NCBI GenBank assembly: GCA_028554795.2
Contig: CM068842.1
Coordinates: forward strand, 54,897,360-54,961,359
Length of the DNA stretch: 64,000 bases
DNA from: Sinohyriopsis cumingii
Lineage: Eukaryota; Mollusca; Bivalvia; Unionida; Unionidae
Reading direction: 5' to 3'
The position numbers and the translations under genes were made by a program. Positions 44,984-53,330 of this stretch are shown in pieces (the stretch's first letter is position 1; every line of letters begins with the position of its first letter). The notes beneath the pieces are model-generated. The model was not told the origin of the DNA, searched no databases, and saw nothing but the letters and a program-made list of their open reading frames with translations.

Positions 44984-45301
44984 TACTTTCTCATTTCATA
45001 TAATATACTATCCACATAAGTGAAGCAACATTTAACAAACCCATAATCTACTATCCACACAATCGTACGTGAGCGGTTACAAAACCCAAACTATACTTTC
45101 CACATACGCTAAGAAACAATAAACAAACCCATAATCTACTATTCACACAAACTTACGTGAGCGCTTACAAACACAAACACACAAACACAAACACAAACAC
45201 ATACACTCACACTATGAAAAAAGAGTCAGTGTTTATATTCACACTACTCTACCTACACACATTGGCAAATCGATTGTTATTTCTTTTCCAGAGTATTGGG
45301 T

Positions 45302-45317
45302 AGCCCTGAAAAGGGCT
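45302..45317 (-). terminator. Histone-type mRNA 3' stem-loop, copy B
   Basis: The minus strand reads AACCAAC, then AGCCCT TTTC AGGGCT (perfect six-base stem), then ACCCAATA. A purine-rich GGAAAAGAAATAAC follows at about 45277-45290. The ~110 bp around and downstream of it is nearly identical to copy C, showing a cassette duplication. Confidence 0.85.
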
Positions 45318-45325
45318 GTTGGTTT

Positions 45326-45652
45326 TTAACTCCAGATGCACCAATCTAATGCTGGCACCTTCGTGGCCTGGCGCCACACACACATCTTCTTCCCCAGTCT
45401 CTTTTCACTCTTTTTTGGGGGAGAGCAGAGGCGGGATATGTGGCTTCAGAATCCCAATTTTCTGTCTCTGGGATTCTGAAATTTCTTCTCTCCTTTTCCT
45501 CCTCCTCTTTTATTTCTTCTTTCCTCCTCCTCTCTCATCCTTCCCTCTTCGACAATGGCCTCCGCGGCCAATTCATTCAACAGGCGCCTGGCATATTCCA
45601 GGTGCATCTGGAGTTCTAGAAGCTTTACAATTCTGATATTCATTCTCTTCAT
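45326..45652 (-). pseudogene. Second cassette gene, charged helical protein, apparently interrupted
   Basis: The frame opens at ATG 45652 and stops at TGA 45446-45448 after 68 residues. The same frame then continues open to TAA at 45326-45328, 9 nt before a histone-type stem-loop, so the TGA may be a nonsense mutation in a gene of about 108 codons. In a different frame there is an Arg/Cys-rich stretch ending at 45346, so a one-base shift is an alternative. The N-terminal part (LQMHLEYARRLLNELAAEA) has the same helical pattern as the neighbouring cassette genes. A proper TATA box (GTATAAATT, 45690-45698) and the shared promoter motif (45701-45730) lie upstream. Function unknown. Confidence 0.55.
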
Positions 45653-45689
45653 CAATCAACAAGGGTAGCTAGACTGCCCAGCGAGTTTT

Positions 45690-45730
45690 AATTTATACTG
45701 AAAGCGCGGACGTGAAGGAAAACTTCCCCC
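45690..45730 (-). promoter_or_regulatory. Cassette promoter 2: shared GC-rich motif plus TATA box
   Basis: The minus strand has GTTTTCCTTCACGTCCGCGC (45701-45730 region) followed by GTATAAATT. The motif is the same as at 44951-44983 and 46583-46612. Confidence 0.68.
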
Positions 45731-46103
45731 TAAAACATAAAATTGATCTTACCTAGATCATGACCAAAACAACGCGCAGACCTAAAAGAAACACTCACTC
45801 ACTTTTTTTATACTACCCATTACTATTCTAAAAAATTTTCATTAATCACTTCAATATACTATCCACATACGCAAAGCAATCCAATCAAACCCCCAAATCT
45901 ACTCTCCCCACACCCCAAATAGCCAAAAACATGATCTTAATCTACTATCCACACCAACGTACGTGAGCACTTACAAACACACAATCCTACACACAAACAC
46001 ATACCCTCACACTAGAAAAAAAAGAGTCAGTGTTTATATTCACACTACTCTACCTACACACATTGGCAAATCGATTGTTATTTCTTTTCTAGAGTATTGG
46101 GGT

Positions 46104-46119
46104 AGCCCTGAAAAGGGCT
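46104..46119 (-). terminator. Histone-type mRNA 3' stem-loop, copy C
   Basis: The minus strand reads AAAAGCC, then AGCCCT TTTC AGGGCT, then ACCCCAATA. AGAAAAGAAATAAC follows at about 46078-46090. The six-base stem is perfect. It terminates the gene at 46151-46519. Confidence 0.83.
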
Positions 46120-46150
46120 GGCTTTTTTTTTTGTTTGCTATGGCAATCTT

Positions 46151-46519
46151 TTAGTTTCTAAGAATGCGACATCCTTTGAGGATAGACTTTCTGACGATAG
46201 GTCTGCTTCTTCGGAAAGAGAAAAAGAACTCTTTGGTGTCGATACGACAATCGACAAAGCCTCTGTCAGGTTCAGGTTCCTGCTGCTGCTGCTGATGTTG
46301 TTGTTGTTGTTGCTGTTGCTGCTGTCTCTGAAGTCTGTACTTCTCTGTCCATTCTTCTTTCTCCCTCTTCACTTCTTCTCTGAAGAGCTCTTCTATCAGG
46401 TCTTCAGTGACTTTTAGCATTCTCACATTCTCTATCTCTTCTGGCTTCGGTATCAGACTGTGTCTGACCCTATGCAAATTCACGTAGGCTTCGTTTAGCT
46501 TAGCTAGTTTGGAGCACAT
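46151..46519 (-). CDS. Third cassette gene, polyQ helical protein (122 aa)
   Basis: The frame is open from 46648, but the TATA-like CTTTAAGAAC (46571-46580) and shared promoter motif (46583-46612) lie inside that upstream part. I therefore place the start at the ATG at 46519 (MCSKLAKLNEAY). The protein has a charged helical N-terminal half with TEDLIEELFREEVKREK, similar to the 44310-44894 gene, then a glutamine tract with one His, an acidic EPEPD, and a basic C terminus. A histone-type stem-loop starts 31 nt after the stop. I do not recognise the family; it looks like a paralogue of the other cassette genes. Confidence 0.68.
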   Translation of the reverse strand: MCSKLAKLNEAYVNLHRVRHSLIPKPEEIENVRMLKVTEDLIEELFREEVKREKEEWTEKYRLQRQQQQQQQQQHQQQQQEPEPDRGFVDCRIDTKEFFFSFRRSRPIVRKSILKGCRILRN

Positions 46520-46570
46520 CTTCGTAGGAGGATGAGTCGACAATGGATGGTTAGACTGGAAACTCCCCGG

Positions 46571-46612
46571 GTTCTTAAAGTCAAAGCGCGGACGTGAAGG
46601 AAAACATGCCTC
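46571..46612 (-). promoter_or_regulatory. Cassette promoter 3: shared GC-rich motif plus TATA-like box
   Basis: The minus strand has GTTTTCCTTCACGTCCGCGC followed by CTTTAAGAACC. It is the third instance of the cassette motif, about 55-90 nt upstream of ATG 46519. Confidence 0.62.
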
Positions 46613-46619
46613 CACGGTT

Positions 46620-46857
46620 TTCGAGCCGGAAAGTTCAATGAGTGTCATGAGAGGGATAGCAAGAAGTCAAAGAGCATGAATCAACATTCTTATAGCCAAA
46701 CAAAAGGCAAAGGCATTTTTTTCAAAACACAACATTTTTGTATTCAAAATCGCTTAACACTAACCAACAACTATAACATTTTTTTAACAATAATCCAACA
46801 ATATAACATCAAACATTTTTTTTTTCAAATCACAAACATTTTTTTTCAATTCACACT
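46620..46857. other. Intergenic, A-rich spacer downstream of protease
   Basis: No gene is seen. The sequence is low-complexity, with T runs on the minus strand. I see neither a histone-type stem-loop nor an AATAAA after the protease gene. Confidence 0.5.
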
Positions 46858-47418
46858 CTACTTTAAACAGGGCTGACAACGTTGTGAATGAAATTGTGAT
46901 TTCCACTGTTGGAAGTCATTAGGCCATTGATGGACACTACGTTTCCTAGCTTGAGACAAAAGATAAGCATACTGGTCACAAAACCATCGATCTACTTTCA
47001 CATCGATTCTTGAAGAAGAACGAGGATCAAAATGAGTCACTAAATGTTCTCAGGAATAGCCCAGGCTGCGATGATGCAGAAAATACACACAGTACTGTCC
47101 ACACACCAAGGAATCTGTGCCTTGTAATTTCACATTATTGAATCGGGTAGTCTGAGCATTTCTTCTCATAAAGTCAATGATATCGTCTTCCAAAGGGGGC
47201 AATCCGTACGAATCGAAATATTCCACACATCCTTCTTGAGGAAAGTAAACGGCTACCCAGTGGGTTCCTGGGAGATGACTGTCGTTCGTGTTGATGACAT
47301 AAGCTAGATGGTCTTGAGGTTTGCGATGAGGGAGTTCATCTTTAGCACAGACGACAGGATTCCAAGAAGACGTATACGAACTGTGGTTCAAAAGGTAATA
47401 AAGTTCCCAGGTATCCAT
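46858..47418 (-). pseudogene. PRO: Adenain-type cysteine protease, one in-frame stop
   Basis: This is the maturation protease of Polintons and adenoviruses (Ulp1/adenain fold), which cleaves virion precursors. The catalytic residues are visible: His53 in GTHW, Asp69 in EYFDSYG, and Cys110 in CGQYC, with Gln99 as oxyanion-hole candidate. The frame is open from ATG 47418 to TGA 47050-47052 (codon 123), then continues in the same frame to 46858 (ending QRCQPCLK). Related proteases extend past that point with a helical tail, so the TGA most likely truncates a ~186-residue enzyme. The catalytic core lies wholly before the stop, so some activity might survive. It is the last gene of the capsid cluster. 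Confidence 0.85.
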
Positions 47419-47437
47419 GTTTTGTTTTCTTTCTTCT

Positions 47438-47824
47438 TCACAGGTAATAATAAGTCATCAATTCGATCCTGACTTTTTGCTTGAAAATGTCTGACAAATA
47501 ACCGTTTCTTCGTTTCGTCTCCTCACTCTGATTCAGGAGAGCTTCGATACGATCGATCTCTTGAGTGGTTAATGGTGGACAAGAATGTTCACGCAAGTCT
47601 TTATACCACTGATGCAACACGACTTCGTCCGAGATGAGACTCCAAGCTTCGTCCAGATACTCGTCCAATTTTTCTTCTTGACTCAGCATCAGGCATTTAT
47701 CGTGTTGAATTTGATTGGGATGATCGTTTTGACATCCATAGCAATCTTTCTTGATCACTTGCGTCATTTTTTCGATCAAGTGTTTGGCAAAACAGGAGAC
47801 TAAATGGGCTTCTTGTTCGGCCAT
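47438..47824 (-). CDS. Conserved Polinton CYGC-type protein (128 aa)
   Basis: Intact ATG-to-stop frame. The core CYGCQNDHPNQIQHDKCLM (residues about 28-46), with Cys and His spaced like a zinc site, followed by helices with Trp/Tyr, is a pattern I recognise from invertebrate Polintons, where it sits near the protease and capsid genes. Its function is not established. It lies 20 bp upstream of the protease in the same orientation. A short frame at 47800-47940 opens directly after the capsid gene and could be a shifted N-terminal extension. Confidence 0.72.
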   Translation of the reverse strand: MAEQEAHLVSCFAKHLIEKMTQVIKKDCYGCQNDHPNQIQHDKCLMLSQEEKLDEYLDEAWSLISDEVVLHQWYKDLREHSCPPLTTQEIDRIEALLNQSEETKRRNGYLSDIFKQKVRIELMTYYYL

Positions 47825-47940
47825 CTCGACTTCATCATGACAACTTCTTCGTCTTTGTCTTGGGATTCTCCTTCCACGGTCTCCTCACATTCCATGTCCA
47901 AAGTTTCTCCACTAGGTAAAGAGGGATAACAGTCTTCCAT
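47800..47940 (-). CDS. Short acidic open frame between capsid and CYGC genes (46 codons)
   Basis: It begins with an ATG 5 nt after the capsid stop and overlaps the start of the 47438-47824 gene in another frame. It is acidic, with LDMECEETVEGE. The MECEE core loosely resembles an LxCxE Rb-binding motif, but Met replaces Leu. It may be an independent small protein or the broken N terminus of the next gene. Weak call. Confidence 0.3.
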   Translation of the reverse strand: MEDCYPSLPSGETLDMECEETVEGESQDKDEEVVMMKSRWPNKKPI

Positions 47941-47945
47941 AGCTT

Positions 47946-49264
47946 CTAATAGTCTAGAATGACTTCTCTCAAACTGTTGATTTCTATCGTATTATCGAAT
48001 TCTGCATACAGGATGACGTTCACTGTCTCTTTCACTTCTTCTGCAAACTGAAGTTCCACACGAATCTGGCCTGATTTTATAGGGTGGAAATGTCCCTCGT
48101 CGCTGCCTTGGTCTGGAGTGAGATCGAAAGCCCACAAAGCATAGCCTCCTGCGTAATCTTCGTACGTAATGCCGTGACTGGTGTTGGTCCCTAACTGTCC
48201 GGTGGCTTCGTACAGGGACAAGTACGATCTCAAGTAATTCATCTTCGTGTCACAAAAGTCAGTTTTGAAAGGTCGGGTACACAAGGTCTTGCCATCGCGA
48301 CTGACTTCGATTTTCTTCACCTTAAATTGTTTAACTTAAAAGGATTTTTAGTGAAGTCTCCGTTGAAGGCTGAAGTCTTGACCATACCAAGGATTAAACG
48401 TTTGGGTAATTGTCCTAGAAACAGATGATCTTTGATCATGGATTGTTGGTTAGCGGGAATGGTGAACGTTTTCACTTCCACGCGTCGTATGGGATACTTG
48501 GCGGTCGTTCTGCTCAACGTCTGACTGATGTCATTTCCCACTTTAGGTAACACTTCCACGCGTCGTACGTAGAGTTTGGCCTCCTCGATTTTGCTTTTAG
48601 GATTGCTAGTCTTAGTAGCATCAGCATCAGCCAACAAAAGGAAAGCGGCACTGCTGAGATTCAGTCTCAAGCGAACATTGACCCCGTTCAGCAAATATTT
48701 CTCTTGCAACCACATGTCCAAATGCAAACGATCCATCAGTTCTAAATTCTTTCCATCTTTGATTTTGTTTCGTCTTTCCGCAAAGCCGTCATTGTCTTTA
48801 TTAATTATGTCAAACTTGTCCGCTTCGTCAGGTTCCCATAGCACACAAGCATTGAGATGAGTATTCTTGGCATCTATTCCGTACGTCAAGAGATTTTCCA
48901 GGTAGGCACGGTAAGGGTAAGTATCCATGCTGCTGCTGACCAGTTTGTTATTCAAGTACAAGTCCACTGAGCTGAACAAGGAATGCATGAAATTGTTGAC
49001 GGGAGCTATATTCTCAGCAGTGACATCTATTCCACCATTATCCTTATCTAGAACTTTGACTTTCAAGTACAAGTAACTGCTATTCAGATCGATGTAATCT
49101 TCGGGCTGTCCTTTGATTTCAAACTCGATGGGAGCGGAATTAGTCAGTGAGGAGACGCCATTAAATTCCACCCATTGGGATTCTTGCATGGTCATCATTG
49201 TGGGGGCCATGGCAAACAGATCCAGTTCCGACTTGGAACAGGCGCAAGACTCTCGGTGCATCAT
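47946..49264 (-). pseudogene. MCP: Major capsid protein, double jelly-roll, with one frame break
   Basis: F54H12.2-like Polinton major capsid protein. Residues 1-315 are in one frame from ATG 49264 (SELDLFAMAPTMMTMQESQW near the start), ending at TGA 48317-48319. The C-terminal ~124 residues, ending VILYAEFDNTIEINSLREVI, continue in the -1 frame to the stop at 47946. Both halves are well conserved, including the NPF segment just before the break and the EFDN..EI C terminus typical of the family. The break overlaps the heptamer GTTAAAC (48335-48329), whose zero-frame codons are TTA AAC, just before the zero-frame stop. The simplest reading is a one-base deletion; programmed frameshifting is a testable alternative. 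Confidence 0.92.
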
Positions 49265-49280
49265 TTTTTTTTGTTCTTTC

Positions 49281-49706
49281 TCAATAATCGAAAACGTCTA
49301 AGTCTCGAACGGTTCTTCTTTTCTTTGCCTTTCTATCTTTAGACGTGTGAAGTCTGGTGAAAGGGTGTTTTCTTCGTCGTCTCTTTCTGCCTTGTCCTTG
49401 CTGAATGCCTGACTCGGTAGCGTGCAGGGCATTTATAGGTGTGTCTCGTCGGCCCAAAAGGTCTTTACCCGTTTGTAGCAAGACATTTTTGCCTGCCCTC
49501 ATGAAGGCTTCTTTGGGGTTTTGCTTGTCAATGATGACATTTCGGAGAAATTCGTTGCCTTGTTTCAGTGCCGCATCTTTCAAGGCGTGCAATCCGCGTG
49601 TCACCATCGGTTTCAACACCGGGGCCACCGAACGAAAGGCCGATTTTAACATATCTCCTAAACCGTGTCCTCGCTGTCGAGCAACCCCTCGGTACACTGG
49701 ATACAT
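49281..49706 (-). CDS. Basic small virion protein, pVI/core-like (141 aa)
   Basis: Intact frame. It has a Gly/Arg-rich N terminus (RQRGHGLGDMLKSAFRSV), amphipathic helices, then a strongly basic C-terminal region with GRKRRRRKHP and RKAKKRRTVRD. Its position between the penton-like and major capsid genes is the usual site of a small Gly/Arg-rich virion protein in Polintons. It may correspond to an adenovirus pVI- or core-like protein. That assignment rests on position and composition, not on a clear motif. Confidence 0.7.
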   Translation of the reverse strand: MYPVYRGVARQRGHGLGDMLKSAFRSVAPVLKPMVTRGLHALKDAALKQGNEFLRNVIIDKQNPKEAFMRAGKNVLLQTGKDLLGRRDTPINALHATESGIQQGQGRKRRRRKHPFTRLHTSKDRKAKKRRTVRDLDVFDY

Positions 49707-49709
49707 GAC

Positions 49710-50669
49710 TTACGAATCGTGAGAGAACCGTTTTCGAAAATGGAGTTTCACCGTGACTTTTCCTTTGGTGAATGGAATATTTTGTCCCAAATCTCCTTTT
49801 ATAGCAATGTTGACCGTGTCCAAATACGACTTGCTGACAGGCAAATAATGAGGATGTACAAATTCGCGGTGGACGTGATAAGTGTTTCCACCTTCTTGGT
49901 CATTGGTTGTGCCACTATCCACTTTGAAAGGAATGACACGCAGTAACGGCACATAGGTGTGTCCCACCACGTTGTACTCCACCACATCGGAGTACACAAA
50001 CATCAAATTCAGTCCCTGGTTCAGTTCTACCGGGAAACGAAAATACTTCGCAAAATACACGTTGTTGTCAATGTTTGCGATGTGAATCGTTTTGGTCTGC
50101 TTATCCGTGACCAAATTGAGGTCTCCACCCAAAATGTCATACAATTCAGGGCAAAATTTAATACGTATACTTTTTTCCTCACTTTCAAATTTGATGAGTA
50201 GACGGTGAGACACTTGATGGTACTCAATAGTGACGCGTTTTTTTACTCCGGTCAGAACTTTGTCAAATGCTGCATGGAATTTGTCAGCGATGGCCTCCAC
50301 CAGATGTTGACCACTAAAATAATGGCCTGGGTTAATTTTAAAGTGATAAACGTAAAAAGGAGGAGAAGTGTCACTGCTGCTGCGGGGTTTTGGGGTCTTG
50401 GGAAGTGATTTATGTTGAGAAGTGGTCGTCATGGTTTGCTGCACTATTGGGTCCAGAATTTCGACGTCAAAATTGTTTTGAGTTTCAGTGATGTTTTTGA
50501 TTTGTGTTGGAAAAATCATTTCCACTAAAGCCACTTCCCAATGGGCTTCGTGATCTAACGGGATGGCCTGAGGTAATTTGGCCGTGTAACAGCACAACGT
50601 GTTCTTGGGAAACACCTCCATGGAACTGTCGCTGGGTAAGGTTAAGTAAAATTGGTTTTGGTGACTCAT
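49710..50669 (-). CDS. Minor capsid (penton-like, single jelly-roll) protein, 319 aa
   Basis: I choose the ATG at 50669, because the protein from there (MSHQNQFYLTLPSDSSMEVF) matches the start typical of Polinton penton-like proteins. Beta-strand-rich sequence follows, including FYVYHFKINPGHYFSGQHLV and a C terminus ending in VKLHFRKRF. The frame is intact to 49710. It stays open upstream to about 51170 and includes the membrane-protein segment at 50669-51070 without a stop, so an N-terminally fused product is possible. The next gene's ATG overlaps its stop region, which fits a tightly packed capsid cluster. Confidence 0.88.
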   Translation of the reverse strand: MSHQNQFYLTLPSDSSMEVFPKNTLCCYTAKLPQAIPLDHEAHWEVALVEMIFPTQIKNITETQNNFDVEILDPIVQQTMTTTSQHKSLPKTPKPRSSSDTSPPFYVYHFKINPGHYFSGQHLVEAIADKFHAAFDKVLTGVKKRVTIEYHQVSHRLLIKFESEEKSIRIKFCPELYDILGGDLNLVTDKQTKTIHIANIDNNVYFAKYFRFPVELNQGLNLMFVYSDVVEYNVVGHTYVPLLRVIPFKVDSGTTNDQEGGNTYHVHREFVHPHYLPVSKSYLDTVNIAIKGDLGQNIPFTKGKVTVKLHFRKRFSHDS

Positions 50670-51070
50670 AGTTCTGTGGCTGTCCGAGGGGTTACTGGAC
50701 GTCAGAGGCGTGTCTCCGCTCAAAATGGGGTTGTTGTTGTTGTTATTGGAGTGGTGACTGGCACTGGCACTGGACACAAGGTTCCCGTGGTTCCCGTGCG
50801 AGGAGAATTTCAGGAAGGGATTGGGAAGCAGGTAACCGATGCAACTACTCAATAAAATGGTCCACAATTGTTTGTCTCTTTGTTGCAAACTCAAATTGGC
50901 GATGGCTGCCCCGATGACACAATACACCACGAAGATTTGGCAGAAAAAGACGATTTGCGTTTTAGGCACACGTTCTCCGCACCACACCCACAAGGGTTGT
51001 TTTTGCAAATCTGCACAGAAGAACTGGGTGAAGGAGTGGTCATCGTAGCTGCGTCTGTGTGAAAGGGCAT
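50670..51070 (-). pseudogene. Small membrane protein of the Polinton capsid cluster, frame-shifted
   Basis: The conserved part encodes a transmembrane helix (IVFFCQIFVVYCVIGAAIA) followed by the recognisable LWTILLSSCIGYLLPNP, seen in small Polinton membrane proteins. That part is in the penton frame, which has no ATG here. The likely start, ATG 51070, 6 nt after the chromodomain stop, is in another frame. Moving from it to the conserved part needs a -1 shift, possible at CAAAAAC (51005-50999). No stop separates this segment from the penton protein. Likely role: virion or assembly membrane protein (inference). Confidence 0.6.
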
Positions 51071-51075
51071 GATGG

Positions 51076-52184
51076 TCACTTCTTTTTATAGTCGATGACT
51101 TGCGAAGCGTCGATCCAAGAATCAAAACTGGGTGGATATCCTTTCCAACGTACTTTGACTTCTTTGACACGTCGTTTACCCACTTTACGGGTTCTGCGTT
51201 CGAGAATGCTTTCGATGTCGTACACGTCGTCTTCTTTTTTGGTCACACGTTGTAACTCGGGCAAATAAAACGTTCCTTTGAGCACTTCTCCGTTCATGTC
51301 TTCAATTTATAGACGGCAGGATGACGGCCATACACTCGTCCAGTGACACGAAACAATTCGGTCGTCCAGTTAGGTAAGTAACCTTTGTCGAAAGTGCGTT
51401 TGGTTTTGCCAATGCGCACCCAATCTCCTACGGTCAACTCTCCACTTTTCTTGGGGACAGCCCTCGTCGGGGACGTACCAAACAGGCGCTCAAACACCAA
51501 CACTTCGTTGTCGGGAGTCACTTCTTGCGGGGCACGTCCGATGCTTCGATGGTAAGATTGGTTGTACGCTTGCACCAGGTGCGGTAAGATGTCGATGTAC
51601 TTCAGAGTGTGGTGATGCGTAAAATATTTCCACATGCGTTCTTTCAAAGTGCGTTGAAAACGTTCCACGATGCTGGCTTTGGTTTCGGGATTCTCGGTGG
51701 TAAAAAAATGAATGTCACGTTTCTTTAATTCTTTTTGGAAAGCTTGGTTCAGAAATTCGGTGCCTTTGTCCGTTTGCCATCGAAGAGGGTGACGACCGTT
51801 TTGTTTCAACATTCGTTGCAGGGCTCGCACTAACTCGCTGCTCGATTTGGAAGTCAAGGGCACGACCCAGGCAAATTTGGAAAAGACGTCGATGACACAA
51901 AGCAAATATTTGTAGCCACGATTGTAGCTAGCCAAATGAGAGACATCGGCTAAATCGGCTTGCCATTGATGATCGATGCCTTCCACTCGGGTGCGACTTC
52001 TGGAAAACTTGCGTCAAATGGGTTTGTGTAAAGTGTAGGTAGCTTGTTCTTGTAACCATCGTTGCACTTGAGGTAAACGGAGACTTTTCACTCGCATTTT
52101 GGCAGCACGATACAATTTTTGAACTCCTGCGTAACCTGCAGGATGCGAGGGATCGTAGTAAATGCTGGCTAAGACTTTTTCCAT
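51076..52184 (-). pseudogene. INT: Retrovirus-type integrase with chromodomain, one stop and one frame break
   Basis: F54H12.3-like Polinton integrase. Start ATG 52184 (MEKVLASIYYDPSHPAGYAG). An in-frame TGA at 52014-52016 (codon 57) interrupts it just before the catalytic core. The core has all three acidic residues: Asp77 in QADLADV, Asp139 in QTDKGTEF, Glu174 in SIVERFQRTLKERMW. After an SH3-like C-terminal region the frame ends at TGA 51294. A chromodomain (VYDIESILERR...VRWKGYPPSFDSW, with aromatic cage residues Tyr, Trp, Trp) lies in the -1 frame from 51297 to 51076. The stop follows ATT and is immediately followed by CGC; CGA to TGA is a plausible origin. The enzyme would insert the element and make the 6-bp duplication. 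Confidence 0.93.
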
Positions 52185-52201
52185 TTTTTTGTGTTTGTGT
52201 G

Positions 52202-52405
52202 TTAATAAGACACCCATTCTTGGAGGATGCTACTCTTTTTCTCTTGGGGTATTTTCTTGGATTGCAATGCTTTGCGTGTGCGACCGGCAATAGGTGTCGA
52301 GGAGGAGGATGTGTGAACAGGGGATATCGGTTCTTGTTTCACTTCTGTCTTCACTTCTGTCTTCACTTTCTTTTTCTCTTGTGATGAAGAAGGGGTGGCC
52401 ATCAT
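52202..52405 (-). CDS. Small Lys/Ser-rich protein (67 aa), unknown
   Basis: Intact frame between the 52410-52826 gene and the integrase, 5 bp after the former. It has a repeated VKTEVKTEVKQEP, whose VKxE pattern fits possible SUMO-attachment sites (VKTE, VKQE), a basic GRTRKALQSKK, and the C terminus ILQEWVSY. The end resembles the C terminus of the preceding gene (YLQNWMD). Function not known; a nuclear protein is plausible. Confidence 0.5.
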   Translation of the reverse strand: MMATPSSSQEKKKVKTEVKTEVKQEPISPVHTSSSSTPIAGRTRKALQSKKIPQEKKSSILQEWVSY

Positions 52406-52409
52406 CTTT

Positions 52410-52826
52410 TTAATCCATCCAATTCTGGAGGTAGGTGGTGTTGTTAACTTTTTCTGGTGGAGTTTGAAACCCTTCTTCTTCTTCTTCTCCTTTTTCTGTC
52501 TTGGTCACTGGTAATGGTGGTACTGGTACTGGTGATGGTGCTGGACTTTTCATCAAGGTCTTAAAATCTTTCAGAGTGGGTAGAGCTGTTTCGTCTAAAG
52601 CTTTCTGGTGAAAGAGTTGCAGTCGTTGCAAGAGTTGACCGTACTTTTGCGATTTTTCTGTTTCGGACAAATCTTGGCGATCCATCAAGGACTGCAATTC
52701 GTGTTGTAACTGGGACATCTCCCTCAAATTGGGATTGGGAGGTAAATGCGGGGTGCGTTGTTCTTGCCAACGATGGTATTCCATCCATCGTTTGTAAGGC
52801 ACTAAAGCTAGTTTTCGTCCTTCCAT
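52410..52826 (-). CDS. Conserved small Polinton protein (138 aa), SETEK..YGQLLQR type
   Basis: Intact frame. It starts MEGRKLALVPYKRW and has a central helical stretch LSETEKSQKYGQLLQRLQLF, which I recognise as a recurring pattern in Polinton proteins found near the integrase and core-protein genes. A Pro-rich linker and an acidic EEEEE segment follow. It lies in the minus-strand cluster between the mu-like gene and the 52202-52405 gene. The function is unknown; a virion or regulatory role is a guess. Confidence 0.65.
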   Translation of the reverse strand: MEGRKLALVPYKRWMEYHRWQEQRTPHLPPNPNLREMSQLQHELQSLMDRQDLSETEKSQKYGQLLQRLQLFHQKALDETALPTLKDFKTLMKSPAPSPVPVPPLPVTKTEKGEEEEEGFQTPPEKVNNTTYLQNWMD

Positions 52827-52875
52827 GGGGTTGTCAGTGGTCGATTCTGAGATCTTGGGACTTCAGAGGGCCTTT

Positions 52876-53276
52876 TCATCTTGCTCCCACCAGTCCTCCC
52901 AACATGGTTCCCAAGACTCCTTTCAGTAAGGGACCTAACAAGAGGGGTAAAATGCCTCCACGTTGGACCAACATCTTCTTTTGACCAATGGGAATTTTCT
53001 TTTGAACCATTTGGCGAAGAACGTGACGATGTTTGCCTAAACAATGTTTCTGGTGTTTGGACAAAGGGATCGTGCCTTTCAAGACGTTCAAACAGCATTC
53101 GCACACGGTATCGATGACCTCTTTGGAGGCTGATTGAATCAGTTTTTTCGTAGGGGTGGAGAAGCTCTGGACAGGACAGATAACATGTCCCCATGTTTGA
53201 CTAAACGTGGAGGCAGTCCTTTTCTTTTCTTTCCTTGGGGCTGTTTAGAAGAGGGATGTTTTCTGGAGGGTGACAT
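52876..53276 (-). pseudogene. mu/pX-like core protein with Gly/Leu-rich tail, frame-shifted
   Basis: Start ATG 53276 (MSPSRKHPSSKQPQGKKRKG), preceded by a TATA box (53327-53335). The first frame ends at TGA 53139-53141. The conserved part, with CECCLNVLKGTIPLSKHQK and the hydrophobic RGGILPLLLGPLLKGVLG tail, is in the -1 frame to 52876. This tail is characteristic of Polinton/adenovirus-type DNA-binding core peptides. The join is exactly A AAA AAC TGA (slippery-type heptamer 53148-53142), with the stop directly after it. One lost A in an A7 run would explain it equally well. Confidence 0.72.
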
Positions 53277-53330
53277 CTTTGAGTCTCGGCACCAAAAACA
53301 CTGATACCCCGACTTGGTCACAGGCCTTTT

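Larger units (their letters stand above)
44985..46080. repeat. Duplicated inter-cassette spacer sequence
   Basis: The blocks at about 45000-45290 and 45840-46090 share many phrases, such as ACTATCCACA, ACGTGAGC.CTTACAAACAC, and a ~110-bp stretch ending in the stem-loop (45209-45318 and 46010-46120). They show that the gene-plus-3'-end cassettes arose by tandem duplication. Confidence 0.75.
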
